NCBI GenBank assembly: GCA_013176395.1
Contig: JABMLP010000006.1
Location: 806,001 to 870,000 of the forward strand
Source of the DNA: Venturia oleaginea
Lineage: Eukaryota > Ascomycota > Dothideomycetes > Venturiales > Venturiaceae
Reading direction: 5' to 3'
Length of the DNA: 64,000 bases
Shown: in pieces, positions 29,428 through 39,073 of the stretch
Layout of the letters: each line of letters begins with the position of its first letter
How positions within the stretch are numbered: position 1 is the first letter of the stretch
Position numbers and translations under genes: made by a program
Notes under the pieces: generated by a model
Told to the model about the DNA's origin: nothing
The model's database searches: none
Seen by the model: only the letters and a program-made list of their open reading frames with translations

Positions 29428-30541
29428 TATAGTATATGTTCTTTCTGAACAATTAATCAACAACACTCGTCATCCATGCCAGTTTGAGTACGGAGGATAT
29501 AAAGTAGAGCAAGATCTCCATATCTAGACTCAGACACACCATCAGTTCTGTGATACTTGATGGATGGTAAGTAGGTTTTGGTTTCACAAGAGAAATTTTC
29601 AGCCACCAAAGTCTGCGACTCCTTGTCCAGACGGGCCTCAGCAAAGAAACGAAACAAAGTTGTTGGACCTCCTCTATAGATCTTCGAGGCTTCACGGTAG
29701 CCGATGAAGATCCTGGATCGGCACCGGGATAGGAGTATCAACATGTCAATCGTCCAATGACGATACTTGGTTGTTTGCCTTTCTAGTACGTGAACGAGAA
29801 GCACGCGCAGAGTTCGAGGGATTGAATGTTCTGGGTGAGTTTTAGCTTTGTCAATGCGTCGACGGCCCTCCAAGGCATGTACCATATTGAAAGCAGCAGC
29901 AGCTAGCTAGAGATGCTCTTCGTACTTAACTCTGATGGCGTGTTTATTGATTCGAGTGGCGTCGAGTTGTGGATCAGGAACAGCATCATGTAAATAAAGG
30001 CTAGCCCGAGAAGGCGAAGGCATTGGATGGACGCTGTTGACAAACAAAGACGCGTATTTCTTGTCCTTCGAAGAGGTTCACGGTGACGTGGCTTCGGTCC
30101 GAGACTCCGAGTGATTAGATCCGCTGGACCCGGCCAAGAATCGTGACTCTTGACGACGAATCTACTCACGGATGACGGCTATCGATATTCACATGGTAGG
30201 AGTTAGGACTTTCTATCGACTGAGATGTCTATCAAAGTGAGTATTATATCACGTGATGACAAGATTGATAGTGAAGCGAAATCAAATTGAACCTGTGGAA
30301 TCGATATTCATCCAGTTTCCTTGCTCAGGTTTTGATCCATCTCTATTCGTCGGGGTTGGTGATGCGCCTCCTCATGTACTGCGTGCTCCACAGCAGGTCG
30401 CACAAAGTGTGTCGTGTTGAGAACCCAGCCAGGGGAGACTGATCTGCTGCTACTAATAGATCTGCAAAAATAAGTCGGGTCCAATGATCGTGGCTTGTTG
30501 AACCATTTGACCGCTTCTTACCTTTGCTCGTGATGTTGTAT
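29428..30541. other. Intergenic; one unassigned minus-strand frame
   Basis: A 142-codon frame on the minus strand (29885-29457) reads plausibly in places (YREASKIYRGGPTTLFRFF) but matches no family I know. Its end overlaps the 5' flank of the rhodopsin-domain gene by a few tens of bases. It may be a small gene or an old remnant. The rest has nothing recognisable up to the Harbinger insertion. Confidence 0.3.
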
Positions 30542-30544
30542 TAC

Positions 30545-30589
30545 GGGGGTGTTCGAGAACTCTATGCAATATGCAAATATGGAGATTTT
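30545..30589 (+). repeat. Left 45-bp terminal inverted repeat of the Harbinger element
   Basis: It is identical to the reverse complement of 34395-34439 over all 45 bases. It includes one ATATGCA motif. Confidence 0.92.
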
Positions 30590-30810
30590 CTGCATATGGC
30601 CTCGAGATTAGCGACGTGTTCGAGAGTTTTTTAGCCCTAACATGCAGAATATGCAATATGCAGAATATGTAGAATTCAGCGCGGCTATTTGACTGTAGCC
30701 AATCAGTGCTCCATATGAAATCTGCATATTCTATTCGACCTTTTTGGCTATGCCAATATGCACGAAAAATTCTGCAAGATCGCCGTACAACACCTTAAAA
30801 ACCACACATT

Positions 30811-32118
30811 ATGAGCAACTGCAACAGCCCACCTACCGACGAGTCTGATTATGATGAGAGGGAGGCAGTGATCGATGAGGTCATCCAGTATATTCTGCGC
30901 AATGAGGTCGGCAAATTCGAGCGTGCGGAGACTCGTATTGAGCGTGGGAGGCGGCGGGCCTTGCGGAGACGCCGCAATCGAATACAGCAGTTCACCGACC
31001 CTGGCTATGCGAATGCACTTATAGCGGAGCTGTTACAAGGTCATCCAGAGACTCTACGTACAGAGACACGACTTACCCGGTACCAATTCGAGTCACTTAC
31101 GAAGTGGCTCAAGGACAACACCAAGCTCGAGAGGTCGCGACATGTTGGCGTGGATGCCAAACTCGGAATCTTCTTGTATATCGCCGGCTCAGGGTGTCCA
31201 ATGCGAACTGCCGGGGCTCACTGGAAGCTTGGTGTCAGCCAAGTATCGACATTCTTCCACGAAGTACTGAATGCCTTGGTGAAACTAGCAGCTCATAATA
31301 TCAAAATGTACGAACCTGACGAGGACATTCCGATCCCAGCGAAGATTCTGGAGCTGCCGGGCAAGATGTCACCCTATTTCGACGATTGTATCGGTGCTGT
31401 AGACGGGACCTTGATATATTGTTCCGTGAAGGGCAAAGATCGCGACCGAAATGGTAAGGATAGCGCTTTTCGTTGTCGCAAAAGCTTCCTTGCGCACAAT
31501 GTCCTCGGGGTTGTAGATTTCGATATGAACTTCAAGTTGGTGTACGGAGGATGGGAGGGAACCGCTCATGACGCGACTGTGTTCAATGCTGCTCGTCAAG
31601 AAGGCCTAATGAATTCGCCTCGCGGTAGGTTTTGGTTAGCAGATGCTGGATACTCGAAAAAGGATGGCTATGGTGGCTTACTTCTTGCGCCGTACATACG
31701 GACTCGCTATCATCTTGCAGAATGGAGAAAAGGCGACAAGAAACCACAGAACAAAGAGGAGTTGTTCAATCTACGACACGCGAAGCTTCGCAACGTGGTG
31801 GAGACGGTGTACGGTGTACTGAAAAGCCGATTCCAGATATTCCGAGCAGCTCGTGATGGCTTCAGCTTAAAGACTCAAACCAAGATTGTATACGCCCTAT
31901 CCGCAGTTCATAACTGGATCAATGGCCATGGAGGCAAGCCGAAGAAGGAGTGGAGGAAGCTCAAAGATGCGAGGCCTGGCACAGAGGCGGCGAAGTTGTA
32001 TGAGGAGATACTCGTCGAGAGAGCCGTAGCTCAGCAGAATAGCGCTCCTCAAGCTGAGTTTCGGAGTGATATTAACGCTACTGCAATGGGACGTCAAATG
32101 CACGAAAATGAGAGATAG
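30811..32118 (+). CDS. Harbinger DDE transposase
   Basis: This intact single-exon protein of 435 residues starts MSNCNSPPTDESDYDE. The acidic start and basic RGRRRALRRRRNR are followed by a HTH-like region (TRYQFESLTKWLKDNTKL, then IFLYIAGSGCPMRTAG). The DDE_4 catalytic core shows GAVDGTLI (Asp 198), GWEGTAHDATVF (Asp 254) and KLRNVVETVYGVLKSRFQIF (Glu 331), with FWLADAGYSKKDGYGGLLLAPY between. These are the catalytic residues and spacing of HARBI1-type nucleases. The enzyme would cut at the element ends together with the Myb partner encoded at 33106-34143. A short plus-strand frame after its stop (to 32269) could be an alternative tail but has no domain. No stops or frame breaks occur, so activity is plausible. 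Confidence 0.93.
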   Translation: MSNCNSPPTDESDYDEREAVIDEVIQYILRNEVGKFERAETRIERGRRRALRRRRNRIQQFTDPGYANALIAELLQGHPETLRTETRLTRYQFESLTKWLKDNTKLERSRHVGVDAKLGIFLYIAGSGCPMRTAGAHWKLGVSQVSTFFHEVLNALVKLAAHNIKMYEPDEDIPIPAKILELPGKMSPYFDDCIGAVDGTLIYCSVKGKDRDRNGKDSAFRCRKSFLAHNVLGVVDFDMNFKLVYGGWEGTAHDATVFNAARQEGLMNSPRGRFWLADAGYSKKDGYGGLLLAPYIRTRYHLAEWRKGDKKPQNKEELFNLRHAKLRNVVETVYGVLKSRFQIFRAARDGFSLKTQTKIVYALSAVHNWINGHGGKPKKEWRKLKDARPGTEAAKLYEEILVERAVAQQNSAPQAEFRSDINATAMGRQMHENER

Positions 32119-32533
32119 AATAGCCACGGAGATGTGGGATACTTATCAGCTAGTTCTCCAGGAAAGAGGCCGTCGCCGTGAGCCTCCAGAGTGGCAGAGT
32201 AGCAATTCTGAGCTTAGTGAGTCGTCTGGAATAGATAATATAGAGGAGGACGATGTGGATGAAGAGTAATACGTATAGTTACGAAGTTTGTTGTCAAGAA
32301 TCGGAGTTAAGGTTGTAAATGCACGTTTTTTGAATATATTCCGGTCAACTTTTGGACAAGAACTGAGATCTATATACAATCCTTTCTACACCAACGCCAC
32401 CACCTTCAATTCAGGCAATTGTAGGCTCAAAACAACCGGGAAGTTATAAAAATTCCAAGTACTTAACAGTATTAAGTTCTGTTTGGGCTATCTCTAGCGA
32501 TAAGCTTAGGAGTAACGTGTATTCTGTTGTGGT

Positions 32534-32781
32534 TGTCACGGTACGACCGCGGACAAGTCCGTTGGGGTGGCCCCATGGCACGTGATCAAGGCAGAACCGG
32601 AGTTCTGCCGAGGAAAGGTTTTAAAAGCCTACGTGGCTTCAACCAATTCGTATCTCTTTGAGCTACGCCCTGTCGTCAAACCTGCCTGTTGGTTTGCCTG
32701 CCAGCCTGTATATAGCCTGTTGAATGATACCTGTTCCTGCTGCTGCTCCTTCCTCCTGATACCCGAACCCGCCCCGTGACA
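32534..32781. repeat. Solo LTR (248 bp) nested in the Harbinger element
   Basis: It starts TGTCACGG and ends CCGTGACA, an 8-bp inverted terminus, and is flanked by a perfect 5-bp duplication, GTGGT (32529-32533 and 32782-32786). A TATA-like GTATATAGCC lies near 32710. There is no internal retroelement sequence, so it arose by LTR-LTR recombination. It differs from the 173-bp gypsy LTR at 3848. It falls between the two Harbinger genes and breaks neither. Confidence 0.85.
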
Positions 32782-33105
32782 GTGGTAAAATATGGGAAAA
32801 TAACAGGGTTTAATTCAGGGCCTAGTATCCGAGCGCCGGACGGTCTATTCTAATACCTCAACTTCAGAGCTAGCTGGAGTGAGTAGCACCTTATCGTCTT
32901 AGGCAAAATATTATTTATTAAGAAGCCCTGCAAACGCTGAATGCAACGCATTCAAAATCATTATAATCCGATCAGTACGAGGTTACTGAACAGGGGCGGG
33001 AAGTAGACGACCATGTTGACAACAGGTAAGGCTGAAGATCCCGCCTTGCAGCCGTTAGGGTCTAAACAACACCTCGAATTCCAGCAATCTTCCTAATAAC
33101 GCAAC

Positions 33106-34143
33106 CTACAAAAGGTCAATTCGCCTAACATTGGTATTAAAAGATGCGCAATACTTGGAAACGATAGCATCCATATTCTCTGGTAGCTTTGACTTGAAGC
33201 GGAAGCACTCTCTGTACTCCTTGTAGTGTGCCTTCATCGTCTCTACGTCATTCACAAGGACACCTGGCTCGATGTGAGGATAATCGCGAAGAACGCCATT
33301 CTCACGAGTCCCATTTCGAGTCCACCCAGAGCAGTGACCTGGGTTGCCGTAGTGAGCGCAATATGCATTCCAACTGTTCTTTATCGTCTGCCACTTGCTA
33401 ACCAGTCTCTCTTTTGTCATAGGCGGAGCTGCCGGGTTTGTCTGCGCTTGATGTACTCCAATACAAGCGTTATCGTATGCCTCATCCTTCCAAGAAGCGC
33501 CATTCTGTAGACCACAGTTCTTTGACTCTACAAAGGAATCAATTATGCCAAGGAGGGTCGGTGAGTTCCACGGATAATTCGCTTGCTTCTCCTTCTTTTT
33601 CGACGCTGATGACGAAGGCGTAGGCGTAGAACTCTCACTACGCGTAGGAGTCTTGTCTCTAGCCGCAAGGCTTTGAGCAGGAGTAGATTCGGTTGTTGAC
33701 CGCACTGAAACGCTTCTGTCTCGTGGTTGTATACTTGGAGGTTGTATACTTGGAGGTTGTATACTTGGAGGTTGTATACTTGGAGGTTGTATACTTGGAG
33801 GTTGTATACTTGGAGGTTGTATACTTAGAGGTTGTGTACTTGAAGGTTGTGTACTTAGAGGTTGTGTACTTGGAGGTGTAGGTGGAGGGAACGGCGATGT
33901 AAGACTATCGAGGGCGCTGGTAGGGTCCGGATAAGTCGACTGCAATGCTGGGTCTATTGCAGTATCTTCTTTGGCTTTCTTCTTATTCTTGCTAATACTT
34001 GGTATAGCAGTAGCAGCCCTTTTTCGAGGCTGTTTTTGAGGCTCCTCCGCGGGCTTTTGGGAGCCATTTTCGGCGCCCTCTGGCGACATAGAACGCCCGC
34101 CAAAGGGTACAGTTGATTTGCGATCTCTAGAAGGGCGGTTCAT
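33106..34143 (-). CDS. Harbinger Myb/trihelix DNA-binding partner protein
   Basis: The protein reads MNRPSRDRKS onwards on the minus strand (an in-frame ATG 12 bp upstream, at 34155, is also possible) and has about 345 residues. The N-terminal half is low-complexity, with a basic stretch (QPRKRAATAIPSISKNKKKA) and a Pro/Ser/Gln pentapeptide repeat. The C-terminal 150 residues form a Myb/SANT-like trihelix: YPWNSPTLLGIIDSFVESK, then RLVSKWQTIKNSWNAYCAHY with its spaced aromatics. SGWTRNGTRENGVLRDYPHI and YKEYRECFRFK follow. In Harbinger elements this second protein binds the element ends and carries the transposase into the nucleus. It faces the transposase gene convergently inside the same inverted repeats, supporting that role. 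The frame is open throughout. Confidence 0.9.
   Translation of the reverse strand: MNRPSRDRKSTVPFGGRSMSPEGAENGSQKPAEEPQKQPRKRAATAIPSISKNKKKAKEDTAIDPALQSTYPDPTSALDSLTSPFPPPTPPSTQPLSTQPSSTQPLSIQPPSIQPPSIQPPSIQPPSIQPPSIQPPSIQPRDRSVSVRSTTESTPAQSLAARDKTPTRSESSTPTPSSSASKKKEKQANYPWNSPTLLGIIDSFVESKNCGLQNGASWKDEAYDNACIGVHQAQTNPAAPPMTKERLVSKWQTIKNSWNAYCAHYGNPGHCSGWTRNGTRENGVLRDYPHIEPGVLVNDVETMKAHYKEYRECFRFKSKLPENMDAIVSKYCASFNTNVRRIDLL
33725..33874 (-). repeat. 15-bp minisatellite coding a pentapeptide repeat
   Basis: Ten tandem 15-bp units (GGTTGTATACTTGGA on the plus strand, with a few substitutions such as GTGTAC and TTAGA in the last units) encode SIQPP-type pentapeptides in the Myb-like protein. 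The first seven units are near identical, implying recent expansion. Confidence 0.93.
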
Positions 34144-34394
34144 TGTATAATGCAAGGTATGTAGTATGTCAAAAGTAACGATATTAGTGGTAGTAGTGAT
34201 AGCTAATAATTCATCAGATTTTACCAGGTTGACGCCACAAGTACGACACTAAGAAGCTAACTGTCTACGCTCACCGCCGTAATGTACAGGGTATCAATTG
34301 GTCTATTTAATTCTACATATTCTAGCTGCATATTGCGCTTTTGAACACGTTAATGAATATGCGTGGCCAATATGCATTATGAACGGCCGCGTTT

Positions 34395-34439
34395 AAAATC
34401 TCCATATTTGCATATTGCATAGAGTTCTCGAACACCCCC
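34395..34439 (-). repeat. Right 45-bp terminal inverted repeat of the Harbinger element
   Basis: It is the exact reverse complement of 30545-30589. The next gene's start codon (34568) lies only 129 bp beyond it. Confidence 0.92.
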
Positions 34440-34567
34440 TACGTTCCATCTTATTATACCCCTATTTCATCAATTCATCCTATTGTACCCTCATTCAAGG
34501 TCAAATTCACCCTCATGCTCCTCCACCACGCTGGAATTGCCGTTCCGTAAGCACGATATCCATCAAA

Positions 34568-36370
34568 ATGCCCCACGCTACTACCTTCCAGGAGGAGCGA
34601 TCGGATCCTTCAGAGACATCTTCTTCTGCGCCATCGTCTTCAAATCGAATACTTGCGTCCGAGAAAACAACACCATGCAACGGAAGACAAGATGTTGAAG
34701 CACAACTCCATTATCTCACCTCCTCGGTCGAATACACCGAAAGCAAACCACCGATACAAGTTGTTACAAGAGCGGCAACACACAGTGACCCCAGAACAAC
34801 GGTAAAATTATCGCAAGGCCCCTTAGAAAAGGATTAACGATGTACGCGGCCTTGAGAATCGATTCACCCTGGAAAGAAACGGGTTTGCTTTCGTGAAACA
34901 TTCCAGTCGGGTAGGCGATTGGGAATGTCGAGATAAGATATGGACACACTATGTAGAGAAAGAGTGTAAAGAGCTAGTGGCAAACGTATTTGGGGGGCTT
35001 GAGGGAGGTGTAGATGAGATTATTGCGTTTCACGAAGGAGTAAGTTGAGCCGATTGTGAAACCTCATTTGAAGAGACATATCGAATCAAGTTGCTAACCT
35101 TCAAGTTAGAAGCGAGGGAGCAACAAGGAGTGGCGACAGTCGACCGACGGCCAAAGAACGAATCCTTTTGCACGTCAAGTTCATATTGGTAAGTTGAGCT
35201 TCAGCGAATAAAGAGCCAGCCCTGATTCGAGATAGATCAGACACAACGCACAATTCGCCAAATCGTGCAAGATAAGACTGACATTAAAGCTGAGTGGCTA
35301 TGGAAAGGTCGAGTGCGACAGGTCAGGATACAATTCCACACTGGCAAACCATATGCAGAGCTGACTCTCACACCTGCAGGTCAATATGTGGAAGCCCTTG
35401 TATCATCCAGTCTATGACTGCGGATTGTGTGTGGCAGACGCTGAAACCCTGATAGAAGAAGATTGTATCGAAGCGAAGCGTATCAGGGAGACAGATGGCG
35501 GCTTCCTAGACACGATGGGGGTGGTCAAATATAGACAAGGCAGGCAATGGTACTATAAAAGCCTTATGGAGCCGGATGATGTTGTTCTCTTTATGGGATA
35601 TGACAGTGATTGTGCCAGAAAACATCGAGACGGGCCTGGATGCAAGTACTATCCCTGATCGCCAAGACCCGGACTAACAATCTACAGTCACTATTCATTC
35701 TGCTTTCGATATCCCAAACCCACCGTCCGGGTCTCCCCCTCGTGCTAGCATTGAGGTTCGGCTGCTTGTGTTTACTTGGCCAAAAGAACCTCTTTTCATC
35801 AATCCGCCTCTCGGAATGCTCACAGCTCATGCACCGCCGCGCTCAGAAGAAGTCTATGAGAGTCATCACACCTTGAATGTGGAAGTGGAGGGCTTTCCGC
35901 TTCCTTCTATGAAAGATGAGCAGTTCGAGGCTCCTGCTGTAATAGCTCTTCCTGATGCTTCAGGAAATCCCATCAAAATCAACCTTGCTGATTATGATCC
36001 CAAATCATCTCATCGACTGGAACGTGCCGAATCATTACATGCCTCTTCCCATTCCAATGGATCGCCGTATGGAAATCCTTCTCGCCGATTCTCTATCTCT
36101 GCTTCTCTCAAACTATATGAACAAGAGATCTCAGAACCACAACTGGTCTCCCTGGTCTCCCAACGAACCGAAGATCTACAGAGGCAGTTGGAAGATCTAA
36201 AGCGACAACTCGAAGTTGCAGAGCGCACACGAGATCTTGTCATCAGTGACAAAGCAGCCAGAGCCAGCATGGCCAGAGTCTTGAATGAACGGAGAAGAGA
36301 TGAACTATGGCGAGGCCAGCGAGAGATGGCGAAGATGATTAGAGAGACGATGGAGAATCTTGACTTGTAG
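34568..36370 (+). CDS. CmcJ/NvfI-like Fe(II)/2-oxoglutarate-type oxygenase with coiled-coil tail
   Basis: The ATG at 34568 starts MPHATTFQEERSDPSETS. Exons recognised by frame and splice motifs are about 34835-35039, 35110-35188, 35236-35321, 35380 to about 35611, and 35688-36370. Signatures of the family in order are INDVRGLENRFTLERNGFAF, NPFARQVHIDQT (the HxD iron ligand pair), GRVRQVNMWKPLYHPVYDCG, QGRQWYYKSLMEPDDVVLFM, and IHSAFDIPNPPSGSPPRASI (second His). Members oxidise secondary metabolites, NvfI in novofumigatonin and CmcJ in cephamycin pathways. Unusually, about 170 extra residues follow the oxygenase, ending in a charged coiled coil (QRTEDLQRQLEDLKRQLEVA). Near 34835 the first exon goes out of frame with the next. 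Either a weak GTTGTT donor (67-bp intron) or a one-base frameshift is needed. The domain is well supported; whether the gene works is uncertain. Confidence 0.78.
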
Positions 36371-36624
36371 CCTTTCGGCAAGCAACCGTTCCTGTGTACA
36401 GCTTGCTCCATCTAGACTAGTTTTGCTGGGCATTTGAGCCTATTAGTTTATAATATTTGTCAAGTGCTCACCCCATCGTATCTACCTAGTCAGCGTCATT
36501 TGTTTGAAAGTGTCCTATAATCCTCGGTATCACAAACGTTACCTCTACCTAGCGTAATCTCAGAAAAATACAAGAGCATACACCGCCATAAAATTTAACA
36601 ACCACCTTGCAGTGAAATATCGAC

Positions 36625-37237
36625 ATGGCTCCAACAGATACTAATGCCATTCCTCAGGCACTTTTGAAACGTAATCCATCTATAACGAAGGAGCAATTCT
36701 CAGCACATTGGTTCGAGAAACATGCCGCCATCATACTACCATATTTCCTGGTCAATGGCGTCAATCACTACGCCCAAACCCCCAGTACTATCTGTTGGAA
36801 TAAGGGCTGTTCAGGAAAGTATTAATTGAAGACTTAGAAACAGTTTGTGGAGGGAAGAAAAGATTGAATGGCTTACTTTCCTAAGTGATGGCATAAAGCC
36901 TGACTATATACACTAGAAGTGAAAGTATGAGGTCATTGCCTGAACTTGACGTAATGCCAAAACGCTCCGATCCAAAGATGTTTCAACACTATCCCCACCA
37001 CGAAAAATTTCTGTCGGAAACCTGGACATGGTAGACTGGGACGGCGCAGCAGAACTTAGGTTCACAGATCTGAGGCCTGAGGGCCCTGGAGGCGGAAGCA
37101 AGTATTTTCAAGAGGTGGTCCTAGCTGATGAAAGAAGATTCTTGGTTAGCGAGGCATTGGAGCATTATAAAATGGTAGTTGTTGGTACGGCGACGGGAGA
37201 TGGCCAGGTCATTATTGAGGAAGGTAAGGTTGTTTAG
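36625..37237 (+). pseudogene. EthD-domain gene split by a solo copia LTR
   Basis: The 5' part, from the ATG at 36625, reads MAPTDTNAIPQALLKRNPSI, then EQFSAHWFEKHAAIILPYFL and VNGVNHYAQT. This is the first half of a fungal EthD-type dimeric alpha-beta barrel protein (a small ferredoxin-like fold found near oxidative pathways). The 3' part, about 36989-37237, reads MVDWDGAAELRF and EVVLADERRFLVSEALEHYK, the matching second half. Between them lies a 196-bp LTR with its own target duplication. Even after removing it, the halves are one frame apart, so a further indel or a missed intron exists. It is a recently inactivated gene. Confidence 0.78.
36793..36988 (+). repeat. Solo LTR (196 bp) inside the EthD gene
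   Basis: It begins TGTTGGAATAAGGGC and ends TTTCAACA, and is flanked by a perfect 5-bp duplication, CTATC (36788-36792 and 36989-36993). A TATA-like ACTATATACAC lies near 36901. The start resembles copia-type LTRs. No internal sequence remains. Confidence 0.85.
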
Positions 37238-37617
37238 GGGCTAGGATATTTGGAGAATGTGAAGATATGGCAGTTGTTTCTGAATAGAGAGACTGGCTGA
37301 TCTTGAGGATGGGAAAAACTTGGAAGCAATCTCATCGTATTAGATGTTAGTGACCGGAAACCCGGAACAAGAAATACGACGCAATTACTCTCCATCTCCA
37401 CTATCAATCCGTTGGTCAGTACATGAGTATTTCGGCCCTTTTCTTTGACGTCACGTGCGTTGTGGTCGCGTCGCGTTTCAAGTTCAAGGTTCTTCTCTTT
37501 CCCTCAACTTTTCATCAACAATGTCGCACACTCACTTTCAAGGGTCTCCCATCTGCCAGCGTCTGGAGTTGTTATGTTCATAACATACGTTGTATGTTGG
37601 TTTCTATGCTATCATAA

Positions 37618-38734
37618 TTGACATTCAAACAGCGATTTCCTTATCCTAATGACGACTTGACTGGACAGACGGTCATCGTAACTGGTATGATGCAAACCAC
37701 TTCATTTTTTGTTGCTTGGATTTTCATCGAATCTCCACGGCGAAATCTCTTTTCCTCGATCCTACAACTGCAAGGCCAAAAGAAACTGACCATGAGAAGG
37801 TGCAAATTGCGGCCTTGGTCTCGAAGCTGCGAGGCACTTCGTTCGCCTTCAAGCAAGGCTCGTGATTCTTGCCTGTCGCAATGAATCTAAGGGCGCGTTA
37901 GCAAAGGCGTCGATCGAGAACTCTACTGGACGAACTGGAGTGGTGGAAGTATGGCCTTTGGATCTGGCGTCTTTTGACAGCGTCAAAGAGTTTTGCAAGA
38001 GAACCGAGGGCATAGATCGAGCTGACATATTGATCGCAAATGCTGGCATTGCGACGCCAAATTTTGAGTTGGTCGAAGGATTCGAAAGTACTATTGCTGT
38101 GAACGTGATATCGACTTTTCTTATGATCGTTTTGCTGATCCCGAAGTTGGAAGAGTCCGTTGAAAAGTTTGGTGTCATCCAGAGTGGTCGTTGTGACCAG
38201 TGATGCTCATCATATGTGTGTAATCTTTTTACTGATGACTCGACCTCGCGCTGACATGGACGCAGGGCCAAATTTGCTGAAAGAAGTGCTCCGAATGTCT
38301 TTGACGCCTTCAAGAACCCGAATCCAAAGTGTCAAGAGGACCGGTATCCGACTTCCAAGCTCCTTGAAATCCTCCTCGTTCGCCAATTTGCCATGTTGTC
38401 TCCCTTCGTCGTAATCAACAGCGTCAATCCTGGCTACTGCAAGTCGGAACTCCAGCGTTATGCCACGCCTCTTCGGTACGTTCTTGTCAAGCTAGGCGGC
38501 TTCTTTGTTGCACGATCAACAGAGGTAGGAAGTCGAACTTTGTTTGCAGGCGCTGTGAGTGGAGAAGAGACGAATGGAAAATACATGAGCAATTGCGTTA
38601 TGGCAAGGCCTGTTGCTTGGGTTGATACCGAGCTCGGGTTGCAGCTTGGACAGAAGTTGTGGTTTGATTTGCTGAAAGTATTAGAGGAAATCCAGCCAGA
38701 CATCAAGTCGCGCTTGCGAAAAGAGACATTTTGA
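37618..38734 (+). pseudogene. Short-chain dehydrogenase/reductase, frameshifted
   Basis: Exon-like pieces are about 37633-37684, 37800-38215 and 38266-38734, with GT-AG introns between. They read RFPYPNDDLTGQTVIVTG, then the cofactor loop TGANCGLGLEAARHFV, the NAG motif (ADILIANAGIA), NVISTFLMIVLLIPKLEES, VVVVTSDAHHM, and the catalytic YPTSK. A normal C-terminus ends at 38734. Two problems: I find no in-frame ATG start joined by a proper splice, since a TAA precedes 37618. Also, between KFGVI and RVVVV (about 38176-38182) the frame moves by one base, consistent with a lost base. Family is certain (classical SDR, NAD(P)-dependent oxidoreductase). It is probably inactive unless these are sequencing errors. 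It neighbours the oxygenase and EthD genes. Confidence 0.78.
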
Positions 38735-39073
38735 GCTGAATTTTTGTTGACAGCCGACATGGGCTTGTCTTACAATCGCTATCTCAAAGGACGAACTAAG
38801 GTTTGTCTATGGCCCCATATCAACACGACATCCTCAGTGTTGAAGGCCATCACCGTAGCGGAAATGATTGACATCACACGCCTTCACGCACCTGGTTGGT
38901 CGGTGGAAAGACACTGCTTTGTTACACAAACTTGTCTGGCTTCTAAGATATAAACGCCCATCAAGTAAACTCGATCTTCTACACCTTCCTTGTCAGAAAC
39001 TTGAACAGCTACTTATAACCCCAAAGATCTTAAAACAATACAATCGCTACAATCGCTACAATCGCATACCAGC

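Larger units (their letters stand above)
30545..34439. mobile_element. PIF/Harbinger DNA transposon, apparently complete (3.9 kb)
   Basis: Perfect 45-bp terminal inverted repeats, beginning GGGGGTGTTCGAGAACTCTA, occupy 30545-30589 and 34395-34439. They are flanked by a 3-bp TAC duplication at 30542-30544 and 34440-34442. The element carries the two genes diagnostic of autonomous Harbingers, a DDE transposase on the plus strand and a Myb/trihelix protein on the minus strand, arranged convergently. Six ATATGCA (or TGCATAT) motifs lie between 30560 and 30770 and three more in the right 130 bp, as expected of subterminal binding sites. A 248-bp solo LTR is nested between the two genes; without it the element would be about 3.64 kb. 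Confidence 0.92.

Noticed and set aside
33725..33874. CRISPR-like regular repeats
   Set aside because: The units are contiguous 15-mers without spacers, lie inside an open coding frame, and the genome is fungal.
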